A stretch of DNA of 44,504 bases, from NCBI GenBank assembly GCA_002722695.1, contig PBMS01000008.1, positions 14,965 through 59,468 of the forward strand, read 5' to 3'. How positions within the stretch are numbered: the stretch's first letter is position 1; every line of letters begins with the position of its first letter. Made by a program: the position numbers and the translations under genes. Positions 8,449 through 18,369 of this stretch are shown piece by piece. Under the pieces are notes generated by a model that was given only the letters and a program-made list of their open reading frames with translations, was not told the DNA's origin and ran no database searches. The stretch comes from Methanobacteriota archaeon. Lineage in GTDB: Archaea; Thermoplasmatota; Poseidoniia; Poseidoniales; Poseidoniaceae.

Positions 8449-10899
8449 ATGTCGGCGTTGCTCAACAAACGGTTGGCTCGAAGCCTGTGGAGGACGAAAC
8501 TTCGTCTCCTAGCCGTCGTGCTGATGGTGTTTGTGGGCGTCTTCGCCGGCATCACCTTCGGCGGTTATGCCCACAACCTCGACGGAATGTACTCCACCAT
8601 GCAAGCCGACGAGGACACCGGTTCAAATTTGGCCGACTTGTGGATCGACAACCGTAGCACGACGTGGACAGCCGAACAAGCCAGTGCGTTCTGCAGTGCC
8701 CTGACAGCGGCGTGGGCAACAAGCCCGCCGTTGGAGGCGAATCTCGACAGTTGCGAAGCGCGTCGCGTCGTTCAGGGGGCGCTGTTTCACACCAACGACA
8801 CGGGCGACCACATCATCAACTCGCTTTGGCACGGCATCCCAGCCAACGCCAACGCCGATCGCGTTTGGATGCCGGACGGTCATTCGGAGGGGCGTGTTGC
8901 ACAAACAGCCTCGGAAATCGTCATTGACGCGCACGTTGCAGAGGCGCTTGAGCTTGATTTGGGCGACACCGTGAACGTGGGAGCCGGCAACGCCAGCGAA
9001 GCGTTCGAAGTCGTCGGCATCGGCTACCATCCTCTTCATGTCATCATGGCACCCGAAGGATCCCTGTTTCCACCCGAAGCAGGACAATACGTCGTCGGGT
9101 ACCTTTCCGAGGAAGGCATGGCGCGAATGGTCGGCGACGAGGTTGGCGCGAGCAACACCTTGCTGCTTGATGTTGAAGGTACGCCAGGCTTTGATTTACC
9201 AGACACTGAAGACTACGAAGGCGAGGAAATGGACGCCGTCAAAACCCTTGTTGAAGGTGTCATGGACGAGGTTGAACTCGACGGGCGAGTCCGAGACCGA
9301 GGCCAAAACGAACAGGTGGAAGTGCTGCGCCAAGACCTCGAGGCAACCAAGCGCACCACCGTCCCGTTCACCGTAATGATCGCCGTCATCGCCTCCATCA
9401 CCATCGTTCTGAGTCTTCAGCGGCTGGTCCAGAGCCAAGCGAAGGAAATCGCCGTGCTTCGGACACTCGGTGTGCGCCGTTCGTCGCTGATGACCGGCTA
9501 CCTCATCGCACCGATCGCAATCGGTGCGGTTGGGTCAACCCTCGGTGCCCTCTCAGGGCCTTGGGGAATGAACGGCATGTTGGATTTCTATCAGGACCTG
9601 GTGGGTGTTCCCATCGTGGACCGGGTGGTACCGGTCTCAGTCTACACCACCGTCGTCGCCTCAACCATGTTGGTGGTGTTTTTTTCAGGCGCCTTCCCAG
9701 CGTGGAAGGCAAGTCGTCTTGACCCGTTGGAGGTGCTGAGCGGGCAAAACGAAATGCGTGTGGGCTCCTCCTTGCTTCGCAGACTGACCGCGTGGATGCC
9801 AACAACCCTCGGCCTCTCGATTCGCTCGAGCGTGCGAAAACCGATTCGTCTGGTCATGACCTTCCTCGCCGTTGGCATATCGCTGATGCTCTTCGGTTCG
9901 GTCCAAATGATGTCAGCGGGCCTTGAGGACACGATCGTCGGAGGACTGGAAGACCAGCAAACTTGGGACGCACAAGCCTACGTCCTGCCCGACGGTGAGG
10001 GAAGCGTCATCGATTGGGCAACGGCCAACGGGGCGACCTACGAACCGTTGATCGAACTCCCGCTCGGTTCCGTGCAGGATGCCGACGGCGTGGACCGAGT
10101 GTTCAGCATGGTGGGATTAAATTCCTACGAAACGGGCATGCGCGCCGTGAGCGTTCTCGAAGGCGCCACACCCGCACCTGATGCGGAACGGACACAGGTT
10201 ATGATGGACGAGGGAGCGATGGCTTTCCTTGGATGGGAGGTGGGTGAAACCGCCACGGTCAGCTTGAGCGGCATCGACCACGAGGTCGAGGTCGTCGGTG
10301 TTTCTCGAGGTGAGCTGGCGAGAACGATGTACTTCTTGCGCTCTGACCTCAGCGAAATCGTCGGCGTCAACATGACCTCGTTTTACCTCCAACTCCCGGA
10401 CGGTGTCGAGGTCGACACCTCCTTGGGTGAAGCCTCGGCAGGGGTAGCTGAACGACAGACGATTCTCGACGGCATCAACAGCCTCATCGACCAGCAGACA
10501 CAGATTTTCGACGCCATGATGTACCTCGGACTGATGTTCACGATCGCGGTCATGTTCAACACCATGATCATGAACGTTGCCGAACGGGATTTCGAACTCG
10601 CAACCCTTCGTGTCCTGGGCGCCTCCACTCGAAGTCTCGGCACCATGCTCCTGTTCGAAAGTTTGCTCATCGGCATCATCGGTGGCTTGGTTGGGGTTGC
10701 TTTTGCCTACGGTGGAGCCATCGGTTTAGCCGCCTCGTTCTCATCGTGGCAGTTCTTTGTCCCCATCGTGGTCGTTCCATCCGTAGCGGCTCAGCTCATG
10801 GCGGGCGTCATCGTCATCGCCGTGGCCATGACACCCATCGGGGTGTGGCGCCTGCGTCGAATGGACCTCGTGGAGAAGGTGAAGGACCTGTCTCAGTGA
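8449..10899 (+). CDS. FtsX/MacB-like ABC transporter permease
   Basis: 816 aa; N-terminal TM plus large extracytoplasmic domain; two permease blocks (IASITIVLSLQRLVQSQAKEIAVLRTLGVRRSSL and MFNTMIMNVAERDFELATLRVLGASTRSL) typical of FtsX-domain proteins; directly follows the ATPase gene. Confidence 0.9.
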   Translation: MSALLNKRLARSLWRTKLRLLAVVLMVFVGVFAGITFGGYAHNLDGMYSTMQADEDTGSNLADLWIDNRSTTWTAEQASAFCSALTAAWATSPPLEANLDSCEARRVVQGALFHTNDTGDHIINSLWHGIPANANADRVWMPDGHSEGRVAQTASEIVIDAHVAEALELDLGDTVNVGAGNASEAFEVVGIGYHPLHVIMAPEGSLFPPEAGQYVVGYLSEEGMARMVGDEVGASNTLLLDVEGTPGFDLPDTEDYEGEEMDAVKTLVEGVMDEVELDGRVRDRGQNEQVEVLRQDLEATKRTTVPFTVMIAVIASITIVLSLQRLVQSQAKEIAVLRTLGVRRSSLMTGYLIAPIAIGAVGSTLGALSGPWGMNGMLDFYQDLVGVPIVDRVVPVSVYTTVVASTMLVVFFSGAFPAWKASRLDPLEVLSGQNEMRVGSSLLRRLTAWMPTTLGLSIRSSVRKPIRLVMTFLAVGISLMLFGSVQMMSAGLEDTIVGGLEDQQTWDAQAYVLPDGEGSVIDWATANGATYEPLIELPLGSVQDADGVDRVFSMVGLNSYETGMRAVSVLEGATPAPDAERTQVMMDEGAMAFLGWEVGETATVSLSGIDHEVEVVGVSRGELARTMYFLRSDLSEIVGVNMTSFYLQLPDGVEVDTSLGEASAGVAERQTILDGINSLIDQQTQIFDAMMYLGLMFTIAVMFNTMIMNVAERDFELATLRVLGASTRSLGTMLLFESLLIGIIGGLVGVAFAYGGAIGLAASFSSWQFFVPIVVVPSVAAQLMAGVIVIAVAMTPIGVWRLRRMDLVEKVKDLSQ

Positions 10900-10911
10900 A
10901 GCGATTCATTC

Positions 10912-12294
10912 ATGGGGCGACTTCACCTGCTTCCGTTCATGGTGGCGTTGCCTGAACCCGGCCTTCGCGTCAAAGTGAGCGTCTCAACCCACAACGGTAC
11001 GGTGACCCACAGCGGCCTTGTTCTTCCGCCAGCGGCCAAGGGACACCTCTCGATCAAACTCGACAACGGCTACAACGTCTCCTACCCCGGTGACGACCTC
11101 GAAGCCTGGGAAGCGCTGGACGCTCCGCACACCGCTCCAGTCTCGGACCTCCACGCACCCGAGGAAGACGGTACGCTCCCCAGAGTTCGACTCATTCACA
11201 CCGGCGGAACCATCGCCTCGAAGGTGGATTACGCCACGGGCGCTGTGGACGCAAAATTCGAGCCAGAGGAAATGCTTGATGCCGTCCCGGAACTGGCCAC
11301 CATCGCCCGGCTCGACGCTGTGAAAATCGGCAACATGTTCAGCGATGACATTCGGCCGCAGCACTGGAACATCGTCGCTGAGGCCTGCGCTCAAGCGTTT
11401 GCAGACGGTTGTCGCGGTGTGATCGTCGCTCACGGCACCGACACTCTTCACATCACATCGGCTGCGCTGAACTTCGCCTTTGCGGGTGACGAACGCCGTC
11501 CTGCAGGCCCCATCGTGATGGTCGGGTCTCAACGAAGCAGCGACCGGGGTTCCTCGGACGCCACCGAAAATTTGCTCGCCGCCGTGCATTGGGCCGCTCA
11601 TGGACCGTTGCCCACCGGCAGCGCCGGCGATGCGGTGTGCGTTGTTATGCACCACACGCAAAGCGACGGTGTGATGGCCGTTCACTCGGGGTTGGCCGTC
11701 CGTAAAATGCATTCATCTCGACGCGATGCGTTCCAAGCGGTGAACGGCCAACCGATGGCGACCCTCACGCTCACCGGTCACGGGTTTGAAACGCATCACT
11801 TCCCGTGGTATCAAGCGGCTCTTGAAGCCGAAAACAATCGACCCGTCGCCCAACGTCCAACCACCTACGAACCCGGTGTCAGAATCGCCCAATTCATCGC
11901 AGGGCCATGGCTCCACGCCGAACAGGTCGAGGCCGTGGTCAGCACCGGCGTCCAAGGCGTGGTGTTTCAAGGGACAGGACTGGGGCATCTCCCCATCGAC
12001 GATACGCAGAACGATGCTCCTGAAAACCTCCGTTTGTGGCGCGTGTTGACGAGATGCGTTAATCGCGAACTCCCGGTGGTCGTGGTCAACCAGTGCATCC
12101 ACGGCCCCGTTGACATGAACGTGTATTCCAAAGGACGAAAGCAGCAAGCGATGGGGTTGTTGGGTCACGGCATCAGCTCCACCCCCGAAACCATGGTGGC
12201 AAAACTTCACTGGGTGCTCTCGCAAAACGTTGATGTGAAAAAGGCGCTTTCAGCCAACCTTTGCGGCGAACATCGCGATGTTCTTCGAGAATGA
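10912..12294 (+). CDS. gatD: Glutamyl-tRNA(Gln) amidotransferase subunit D (asparaginase-like)
   Basis: RVRLIHTGGTIASKVDY, VIVAHGTDTLHITSAAL, MVGSQRSSDRGSSDA; N-terminal GatD-type beta domain (RVKVSVSTHNGTVTHSGLVLPP). Start could be 10939. Confidence 0.92.
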   Translation: MGRLHLLPFMVALPEPGLRVKVSVSTHNGTVTHSGLVLPPAAKGHLSIKLDNGYNVSYPGDDLEAWEALDAPHTAPVSDLHAPEEDGTLPRVRLIHTGGTIASKVDYATGAVDAKFEPEEMLDAVPELATIARLDAVKIGNMFSDDIRPQHWNIVAEACAQAFADGCRGVIVAHGTDTLHITSAALNFAFAGDERRPAGPIVMVGSQRSSDRGSSDATENLLAAVHWAAHGPLPTGSAGDAVCVVMHHTQSDGVMAVHSGLAVRKMHSSRRDAFQAVNGQPMATLTLTGHGFETHHFPWYQAALEAENNRPVAQRPTTYEPGVRIAQFIAGPWLHAEQVEAVVSTGVQGVVFQGTGLGHLPIDDTQNDAPENLRLWRVLTRCVNRELPVVVVNQCIHGPVDMNVYSKGRKQQAMGLLGHGISSTPETMVAKLHWVLSQNVDVKKALSANLCGEHRDVLRE

Positions 12295-12331
12295 GCGCGT
12301 GTATCAAGAACCGACAAGGAGTGGAATTTAC

Positions 12332-13891
12332 GTGAACAGGCAAGACGACGCCTTGGAGGAACTGCGCGCCAAACGTGAGACGGCGCGCCTCGGAGGTGGT
12401 CTCAAACGACAAGAAGCGATTCGTTCCAGCGGCCGAGGCACTGCTCGAGACCGTGTCGGCCTGTTGTTGGATGAAGGTTCCTTCATCGAAGTGGACGCGT
12501 TTGTGACCCACCGAACCGACGACCACAACATGTTCCTGCACCAGACCTTGGGCGACGGTGTCGTGGCCGGACAGGGAACCATCGAGGGGCGACGGGTGTA
12601 CTGCTTCGCCCAAGATTTCTCCGTCCATGGTGGCAGCATGGGAGAAATGCACGCGTTGAAAATCGCCAAAATCGTTGAGATGGCCGAACGAGCGAAAGCA
12701 CCGCTGATCGCCATGTGGGACGGTGGAGGACAACGCGCTCAAGACGGTGTCAGCGCTCTTGCCGGAACGGGTGAAATGCTCGACCGGCTCGTTCAATGCA
12801 GCGGCCGAATTCCGATGATCAGCCTCGTGCTGGGACCCGTGGTGGGTGTTTCCGCTCTTGCAGCCTCGCTGTCCGACTTCACGATTTTGGGTGAGGAGCA
12901 CGGCCAACTCTTCCTGTCGTCGCCCCTTGAAACCCCGGAAGTCCTCAGCGGAGAAGTGGACGCAGCTGGACTCGGTGGTGCGAACCTTCACGCCTCTCGC
13001 TCGGGCATTGCGTCCCTCATCGCCGACGATGAGGAGGACGCATGCGATCTCGCTGCCACCCTTCTCTCGTACCTGCCCGACCACAACATGGCTGACCCAC
13101 CTGAGGTGACGACCGCCGATCCGACGACAAGACTCAACGAGACCTTGCAAGAAATCGTGCCCGACAACCCCAACAAACCCTACGACATGGTGAAGGTCGT
13201 CGAAGAGGTGGTCGACGACGGCGTCTTCATGGAACTCTTCCCGTCCTACGCCGACAACATCATCATTGGTTTTGCCCGAATGAACGGCTCAACCGTGGGT
13301 GTGGTTGGCAACCAACCCAAGGTGCTTGCGGGCTGCCTCGACATCGATGCCTCCATCAAAGCTGCACGGTTCATCCGAACGTGCGATGCCTTCAACATCC
13401 CTCTGCTGACCTTTGAAGACGTGCCCGGATTTCTTCCGGGTGTTGTCCAGGAGTGGGGCGGCATCATCCGACACGGTGCTAAGCTTCTGTTTGCGTACGC
13501 CGAAGCCACCGTGCCAAAATTGACCTTGGTCACACGAAAGGCGTACGGTGGAGCCTATTTGGCCATGTCGTGCAAGCACCTTCAGAGCGATTACAACGTG
13601 GCGTGGCCCACCGCCGAATTGGCCGTGATGGGAGCCGAGGGGGCCGTCAACATCATTCATCGACGAGAGATTGGTGAGGTTCCCGAAGATGAAAAAGAAG
13701 GCGTTCGTCAACGGCTTGTTGGGGAGTACAAAGCGAAGTTCGGCGACCCCTATGTCGCTGCTCGAAACGGCTGGCTCGACGACGTGATCGAACCGCAAGA
13801 AAGTCGCTTGCGCCTTTGTCGAGCGTTGAACATTCTCAAATCAAAGCGTGAGTGGTCGCCGCCCAAGAAACACGGAAACATACCGCTTTGA
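12332..13891 (+). CDS. Acyl-CoA carboxylase carboxyltransferase (propionyl-CoA carboxylase beta / methylmalonyl-CoA decarboxylase alpha family)
   Basis: GTG start VNRQDDALEELRAKRETARLGGG...; VYCFAQDFSVHGGSMGEMHALKI, TFEDVPGFLPGVVQEWGGIIRHGAKLLFAYAEATVPKLTLVTRKAYGGAYLAM, and C-terminal AARNGWLDDVIEPQESR. Confidence 0.93.
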   Translation: MNRQDDALEELRAKRETARLGGGLKRQEAIRSSGRGTARDRVGLLLDEGSFIEVDAFVTHRTDDHNMFLHQTLGDGVVAGQGTIEGRRVYCFAQDFSVHGGSMGEMHALKIAKIVEMAERAKAPLIAMWDGGGQRAQDGVSALAGTGEMLDRLVQCSGRIPMISLVLGPVVGVSALAASLSDFTILGEEHGQLFLSSPLETPEVLSGEVDAAGLGGANLHASRSGIASLIADDEEDACDLAATLLSYLPDHNMADPPEVTTADPTTRLNETLQEIVPDNPNKPYDMVKVVEEVVDDGVFMELFPSYADNIIIGFARMNGSTVGVVGNQPKVLAGCLDIDASIKAARFIRTCDAFNIPLLTFEDVPGFLPGVVQEWGGIIRHGAKLLFAYAEATVPKLTLVTRKAYGGAYLAMSCKHLQSDYNVAWPTAELAVMGAEGAVNIIHRREIGEVPEDEKEGVRQRLVGEYKAKFGDPYVAARNGWLDDVIEPQESRLRLCRALNILKSKREWSPPKKHGNIPL

Positions 13892-16708
13892 TCATTTCAG
13901 CCGCTCAGCACGAGCCAAGAGACCGCCGCTTGATGAAGCGGATTGCGATGATTCCTCGACGACCTCGTCGTCGTTGAGGGGGGTGAAAACCTCGGTTTCG
14001 CTGGTCGAACCGGAACGTCGCAGGGCGAGGACACCCCCCACGACGGCGAGGACAAGCACGAACATCAACAGCGCAACGTCCGAGCCTGTGATGCCGCCCG
14101 ACTCATCCCCGAGGGCAGCGTCTTGGTCGGTGTCCACCGTTGCACCTGCCTCAAGCGTGTACGATGCCACGACCGTTCGGTTGAGCGGCTCATCGACGAT
14201 CCGGAGCTCAACGAGATACAGCGGGCTGGTGGTCGGAGACAGCGGCAAGAGGGTCACGCACTGGTGAACCCCGTCGTTGCTCGAGAGACACGAGTGCGAG
14301 ACGTTGAGGAGCACACCATCAACGAACACCGAGCCGTTGGTGTCAACCTCGCCGTCAACGTCGGAAACGACCCACTGCATCGACGCGCTGAGGAGACCTT
14401 CCAGGCGTTGGACGCTCGTGATTGAAACAATCGGTGGGTCAGGTTCAGCCTCCACGTAAAGGGAGAGTTGGGCGGAATGATTGCTGGAACCGTCGGAGAC
14501 GTTGAGCCAAAGCCCCTCAAAGACACCGAACACGTCGGGTGCCGGCGACACCGTGAACGTCCCGTTTTCAAACACGACCGAAAGATCGTCGTGCTGCTGT
14601 TCAAGCGTCCAGTTCAGCTCATCCCCGTCCACATCGTACGCCAAAGCTTCGACGTCCAGTGAAACGGATGCGTCTTCTTCCGTGGTGAGGTTCGTCCATG
14701 CTGATGCGTTGATTCGAATCGGATCGTCAACCGACATGACAACCACGGGAACTTCGATGTCCACGCCCGGTTGGGTGCCGTCGCTAACGACGGCCCGTAG
14801 GACGATCGCTCCGAAGGCATCGGGGAGCGGTGTAAGCGTGAGCACATTGTCAGCAAAGGCGAATTGGACGGGGCCTTGCTGTCCGGACGCCGCACCGTCG
14901 ATGGTGAATTGAAGCGGCGTGTCTTCTGGGTCGTAAACCGCAGCTCGCATGTCGTACATTCGAGCGTCGCCGTCTTCGGTCAACTCTTGGATGGGAACCG
15001 CTGCAAGGACGACCACCGGATCATCGACGGGTGTGAGCACAACACGCAGCGAAGTGTTTGCAACGTCCTCCGTCTCACCATCGGACCGCAGGTTTACCTC
15101 GACGTCGCACTCACCAAGCCATTCCTCATCCAGCGCATGGAACACATGAACGGCCTGGCCGTCCTCGACAATCGACACGCCGAAATGGTCTGCATCGGTG
15201 CAGTTGAGCTCAACATTCGTCGCTCGCACGATTTGGCCGTCCGGGTCCACGGCGACCTCGGACATGTTCAGGATGCGTTCGCCGTGTTGGGGCACGTACA
15301 CCGTTGGCTTGGGCACAGCCAAGTCCATGGGCGTGTTTTCTCTGTGATAGGTTTGCGTCCATTCAGCACCACCGCCCTCCACATCGACGCGTACGACGAG
15401 CTCGTGAGCACCGGGGGGCACGGTCGCCATGGGCAAAACGCACTGCACCGTTCCGTTGGGTGAAATCGTGGTCGTCGCACCGTGAGGACCGATGCGCCAA
15501 CCGCACGTCGCACGAACGTCCCAGTCAGCGGGTAGGTCGAGGAAAGCGTCGCCGTTGCGAAGCACCCAATCCACGTTCACCTCCAAGTCTTCGCTACCGT
15601 TCAGGTGTGAGGACGGAGGATGACTTGCCGTGGTGTTCTCGAAGCGAATCCACTCGCTCGTCGAGAGGTCTTCTTGGATGTAGGCCTGAGGGTGGCTGAC
15701 CGTGTACGGTTCAGACGGTCGATTGAAGGCCGCTCGGAATTGGCCGTGATCCCCACGAAGCGTCGTGTCAAGGTAAGGGACGACTTGGCCCGCGGCCAAA
15801 GCGATTTGTTCCTCCTGCGTAAGGGAAGCATCGGCCTCGTTCTCAAAGATTGAACGGGTGTCTTGGAATTGGTAATGGTCAGCCCCCAGCACGTGCATCC
15901 AGTGCCACCCGATTCCGTCCAGTTCCTTGAGGCGGTCAAGCGCCTCCTGCGAGGGTGCGACTTCGTCCACGGTGCCGGTCATGAACAACCCCGCTTTCGG
16001 TGTGAAAAACTGTGGCTCGGTCGGCCCGTCGTCCCAATCCCAATCCTCGTCGAGGCCCTCAAAATCGGTTCCCAAGCCGACCACGCCCCTCGGAGGATGA
16101 TCCCACACGGTGAGAAACGGCTGGAGAAGATAGGCGGCTGCAGCACCCGTGCCGTGCCCGGCGATGGCCCAATGGTTGTAATCGATGTTTTCCGCACCGC
16201 CGGTGACGTGCTGGCCGCTGTTGGTCTGGCCGACCCTTTCTCGCATCTCGCTGAGGGTGTTTCCGTTGGACTCAATGTCTGATGAATCGGAAAGGGCGCC
16301 GGAAATGATGGTGATGTAGCCCCGTTTTGCCAAAGCGGAGGAAAGCAGCATGTAATCGTCGGAGGCTTCACCGTTGTCTCCGAAGAACGCAATCCACGGA
16401 AACGGCCCGTTGCCCGCCATCTCTGCATCCTCGCCGTCCTCCATGGCGGGATAAACCAGACGAAGTTGGACGTTGAACGCCGGATTAAACGGGTTGGTGT
16501 CGATGTCGGTCCAGCCAACGGGATAGTCGACACCGGTGTGCCTCGGCATGAAATTGGTGTCTTCTGCTGCACTTGGAGCGAACGGCATGCACAGGGACAG
16601 AACCATGAGCAGCGCCAATGACGCACCATGAGACGATGGAGGACGCTTCACGTTCGCCACACCCTGCAAAGACAACATCAACCCTTTGCCCTCATGCATA
16701 GGCTCCAA
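13892..16708 (-). CDS. Secreted alpha/beta-hydrolase-fold protein with Ig/cadherin-like domains and C-terminal TM anchor
   Basis: Signal-like N-terminus; lipase-like region HWAIAGHGTGAAAAYLL, TGTVDEVAPSQ, HVLGADHYQFQD; repeated VDDPI/VSDGT-type domains; C-terminal SDVALLMFVLVLAVVGGVLALRRSG. Confidence 0.8.
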   Translation of the reverse strand: MEPMHEGKGLMLSLQGVANVKRPPSSHGASLALLMVLSLCMPFAPSAAEDTNFMPRHTGVDYPVGWTDIDTNPFNPAFNVQLRLVYPAMEDGEDAEMAGNGPFPWIAFFGDNGEASDDYMLLSSALAKRGYITIISGALSDSSDIESNGNTLSEMRERVGQTNSGQHVTGGAENIDYNHWAIAGHGTGAAAAYLLQPFLTVWDHPPRGVVGLGTDFEGLDEDWDWDDGPTEPQFFTPKAGLFMTGTVDEVAPSQEALDRLKELDGIGWHWMHVLGADHYQFQDTRSIFENEADASLTQEEQIALAAGQVVPYLDTTLRGDHGQFRAAFNRPSEPYTVSHPQAYIQEDLSTSEWIRFENTTASHPPSSHLNGSEDLEVNVDWVLRNGDAFLDLPADWDVRATCGWRIGPHGATTTISPNGTVQCVLPMATVPPGAHELVVRVDVEGGGAEWTQTYHRENTPMDLAVPKPTVYVPQHGERILNMSEVAVDPDGQIVRATNVELNCTDADHFGVSIVEDGQAVHVFHALDEEWLGECDVEVNLRSDGETEDVANTSLRVVLTPVDDPVVVLAAVPIQELTEDGDARMYDMRAAVYDPEDTPLQFTIDGAASGQQGPVQFAFADNVLTLTPLPDAFGAIVLRAVVSDGTQPGVDIEVPVVVMSVDDPIRINASAWTNLTTEEDASVSLDVEALAYDVDGDELNWTLEQQHDDLSVVFENGTFTVSPAPDVFGVFEGLWLNVSDGSSNHSAQLSLYVEAEPDPPIVSITSVQRLEGLLSASMQWVVSDVDGEVDTNGSVFVDGVLLNVSHSCLSSNDGVHQCVTLLPLSPTTSPLYLVELRIVDEPLNRTVVASYTLEAGATVDTDQDAALGDESGGITGSDVALLMFVLVLAVVGGVLALRRSGSTSETEVFTPLNDDEVVEESSQSASSSGGLLARAERLK

Positions 16709-17696
16709 GCACGGTTTCGGCCTCGACCAACTTCGTCATCAGCAAGCCAAGCGAGGGGAGTTCATCCGACCGTTCGGGCGACCACAGTCGTCTCCAGCAC
16801 ACCAAATGCTGTGCAACGAGAAGCCATCGACCGTCGAGAAGACGGCCGTCGAGGAGCGTTGTGCGCTCTTCAACAGTTCCTTTCATCGGACCGTAGGTGG
16901 CGCTCAGTCGCAACACGTTGTCGTTGGCTTCCGAACGATCGTCAAAGTCAACCACGGCATGCGCGGGCTGATTGCAGAGCGCCGACGACCAGACCCCTTC
17001 TTCCAGAACTCGACGACTCTCGAGCAGGGTCAACGCACCCCCCAACTTGGCCCATGCGCTGGCGGTTGAGCGCGCCCCACCCCCACCGCCGTGCAGCCCC
17101 AGCACGTGCTTATCGGGAACCACACCGTGGTGCCTCAAGACGTCGACCACGCCCTCGCCATCAAAGCCTCCGCACCACCAGCCGCGACCGTCCCAACGAA
17201 GGGTGTTGACGGATTTGGTCTCCATGGAGTCGTCGACGCTCATCACAGCACTCGAGACGAGTTGATGCTTCAAGGGCGCGGTCAAATTCAGCCAAATTTC
17301 TTTTTCGAACATTCGAGTTGGCAGACCCTCCACCCTCGAGGCAGCCGGTGAAGGTTCCACAACGCCATCGACCGGTAAAAAGGCTGGAGCGGCGTGCTTC
17401 ACGAGACGGGCGGCTTCAACCGCTTTGCTGAGCAATGCCGAGGTCCTGAATTTTCCAAACACGGACCGCGTGTACGTCCATTCCACCGGAGAAGGGACGG
17501 CTCCGGCATACCCCCATGCCAGTGCGTCGGTCATGCTGTCGACCTCAACCAGTTCCATGCGGAGTTGCTTTCCGTTGACGTCCATCCCGAGATGATCACA
17601 GACGATGGCCATCAACAGAGGCGAGAGACTGTGCTGCACGGGCTGTCCAGCGATCCCGTATCGTATCGCTGACACATCACGACCAAGGGTGGACAA
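16692..17696 (-). CDS. aroE: Shikimate dehydrogenase-like protein (divergent AroE)
   Basis: GIAGQPVQHSLSPLLM (substrate site), LNLTAPLKHQL (NVTxPxK-like), KSVNTLRWDG, FDGEGVVDVL, GLHGGGGGARSTASAW (nucleotide-binding loop), C-terminal LVAQHLVCWRRLW. Confidence 0.8.
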   Translation of the reverse strand: MSTLGRDVSAIRYGIAGQPVQHSLSPLLMAIVCDHLGMDVNGKQLRMELVEVDSMTDALAWGYAGAVPSPVEWTYTRSVFGKFRTSALLSKAVEAARLVKHAAPAFLPVDGVVEPSPAASRVEGLPTRMFEKEIWLNLTAPLKHQLVSSAVMSVDDSMETKSVNTLRWDGRGWWCGGFDGEGVVDVLRHHGVVPDKHVLGLHGGGGGARSTASAWAKLGGALTLLESRRVLEEGVWSSALCNQPAHAVVDFDDRSEANDNVLRLSATYGPMKGTVEERTTLLDGRLLDGRWLLVAQHLVCWRRLWSPERSDELPSLGLLMTKLVEAETVLGAYA

Positions 17697-17756
17697 CTCA
17701 AAAAGGCGACGAATGCAGTGTTAACCTTCAAGAGGGAGCGTCCCTTATCCCGCATC

Positions 17757-18068
17757 ATGGGAAGACTTGTGGGTCTCATGACCACCGGGCTCGGCGCTTA
17801 TCTCACGCTGAAGATGTGGGCCCAGTTTGAAGAGAATCTCGGCACGGTGTTTGGAGCGGCGTGGGGCGGAATCATCGCCTTTGCAGTTTTTTTGATTTAC
17901 CAGTCCAACAAAAACGAGAAGGCCTACGAAGCGTCCTTCGGCGAGATGGTGCCAGCCTCCATCAGCAAAGGACAAATGGAAGCCGACAACCCGCAGCCCG
18001 TCGCCTTCATCGCCGGCCTCTACCTCTCCATCATCGTCATCTTCGAAATCCTGCTCGGCAGTTTGTGA
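17757..18068 (+). CDS. Small membrane protein
   Basis: MGRLVGLMTTGLGAYLTLKMW...; two or three hydrophobic segments; first gene of a run ending in flotillin. Confidence 0.7.
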   Translation: MGRLVGLMTTGLGAYLTLKMWAQFEENLGTVFGAAWGGIIAFAVFLIYQSNKNEKAYEASFGEMVPASISKGQMEADNPQPVAFIAGLYLSIIVIFEILLGSL

Positions 18069-18080
18069 GGATGAGTCCTC

Positions 18081-18365
18081 ATGGCGGGCTTGATGGAAGT
18101 TTTTCTTCTCAAAGACCGCGTGTCTCGAGACCGGGACAACATCTTTCTCATTCTGTTTGAGAAAGCCTTCATCCTCATCTCCCTGCTGATCGTTTTGCTC
18201 ATCGGTGTTTCGCTTAATCTGCCCGGCTGGGGCGTGGTCGCGCTCGTAGGAGCATCGCTGGGGCCCATCGTCTACGGCCACTACTACGTGATTTACATCC
18301 GGCCCGTCAAGAAAAAGCAGAACCTTGATGTGGAAAAGAAGAAAGGCAAAACCAAGAGGAAGTGA
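18081..18365 (+). CDS. Small membrane protein with basic C-terminal tail
   Basis: MAGLMEVFLLKDRVSRDRDNIFLILFEKAFILISLLIVLLIGVSLNLPGW...KKKQNLDVEKKKGKTKRK. Confidence 0.7.
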   Translation: MAGLMEVFLLKDRVSRDRDNIFLILFEKAFILISLLIVLLIGVSLNLPGWGVVALVGASLGPIVYGHYYVIYIRPVKKKQNLDVEKKKGKTKRK

Positions 18366-18369
18366 AATC

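Noticed and set aside
10912-12294. Absence of gatE next to gatD
   Set aside because: GatD and GatE genes are often unlinked in archaea; absence from a 44-kb window is not evidence of loss.
12173-13150. 325-aa minus-strand ORF
   Set aside because: Antisense to the acyl-CoA carboxyltransferase.
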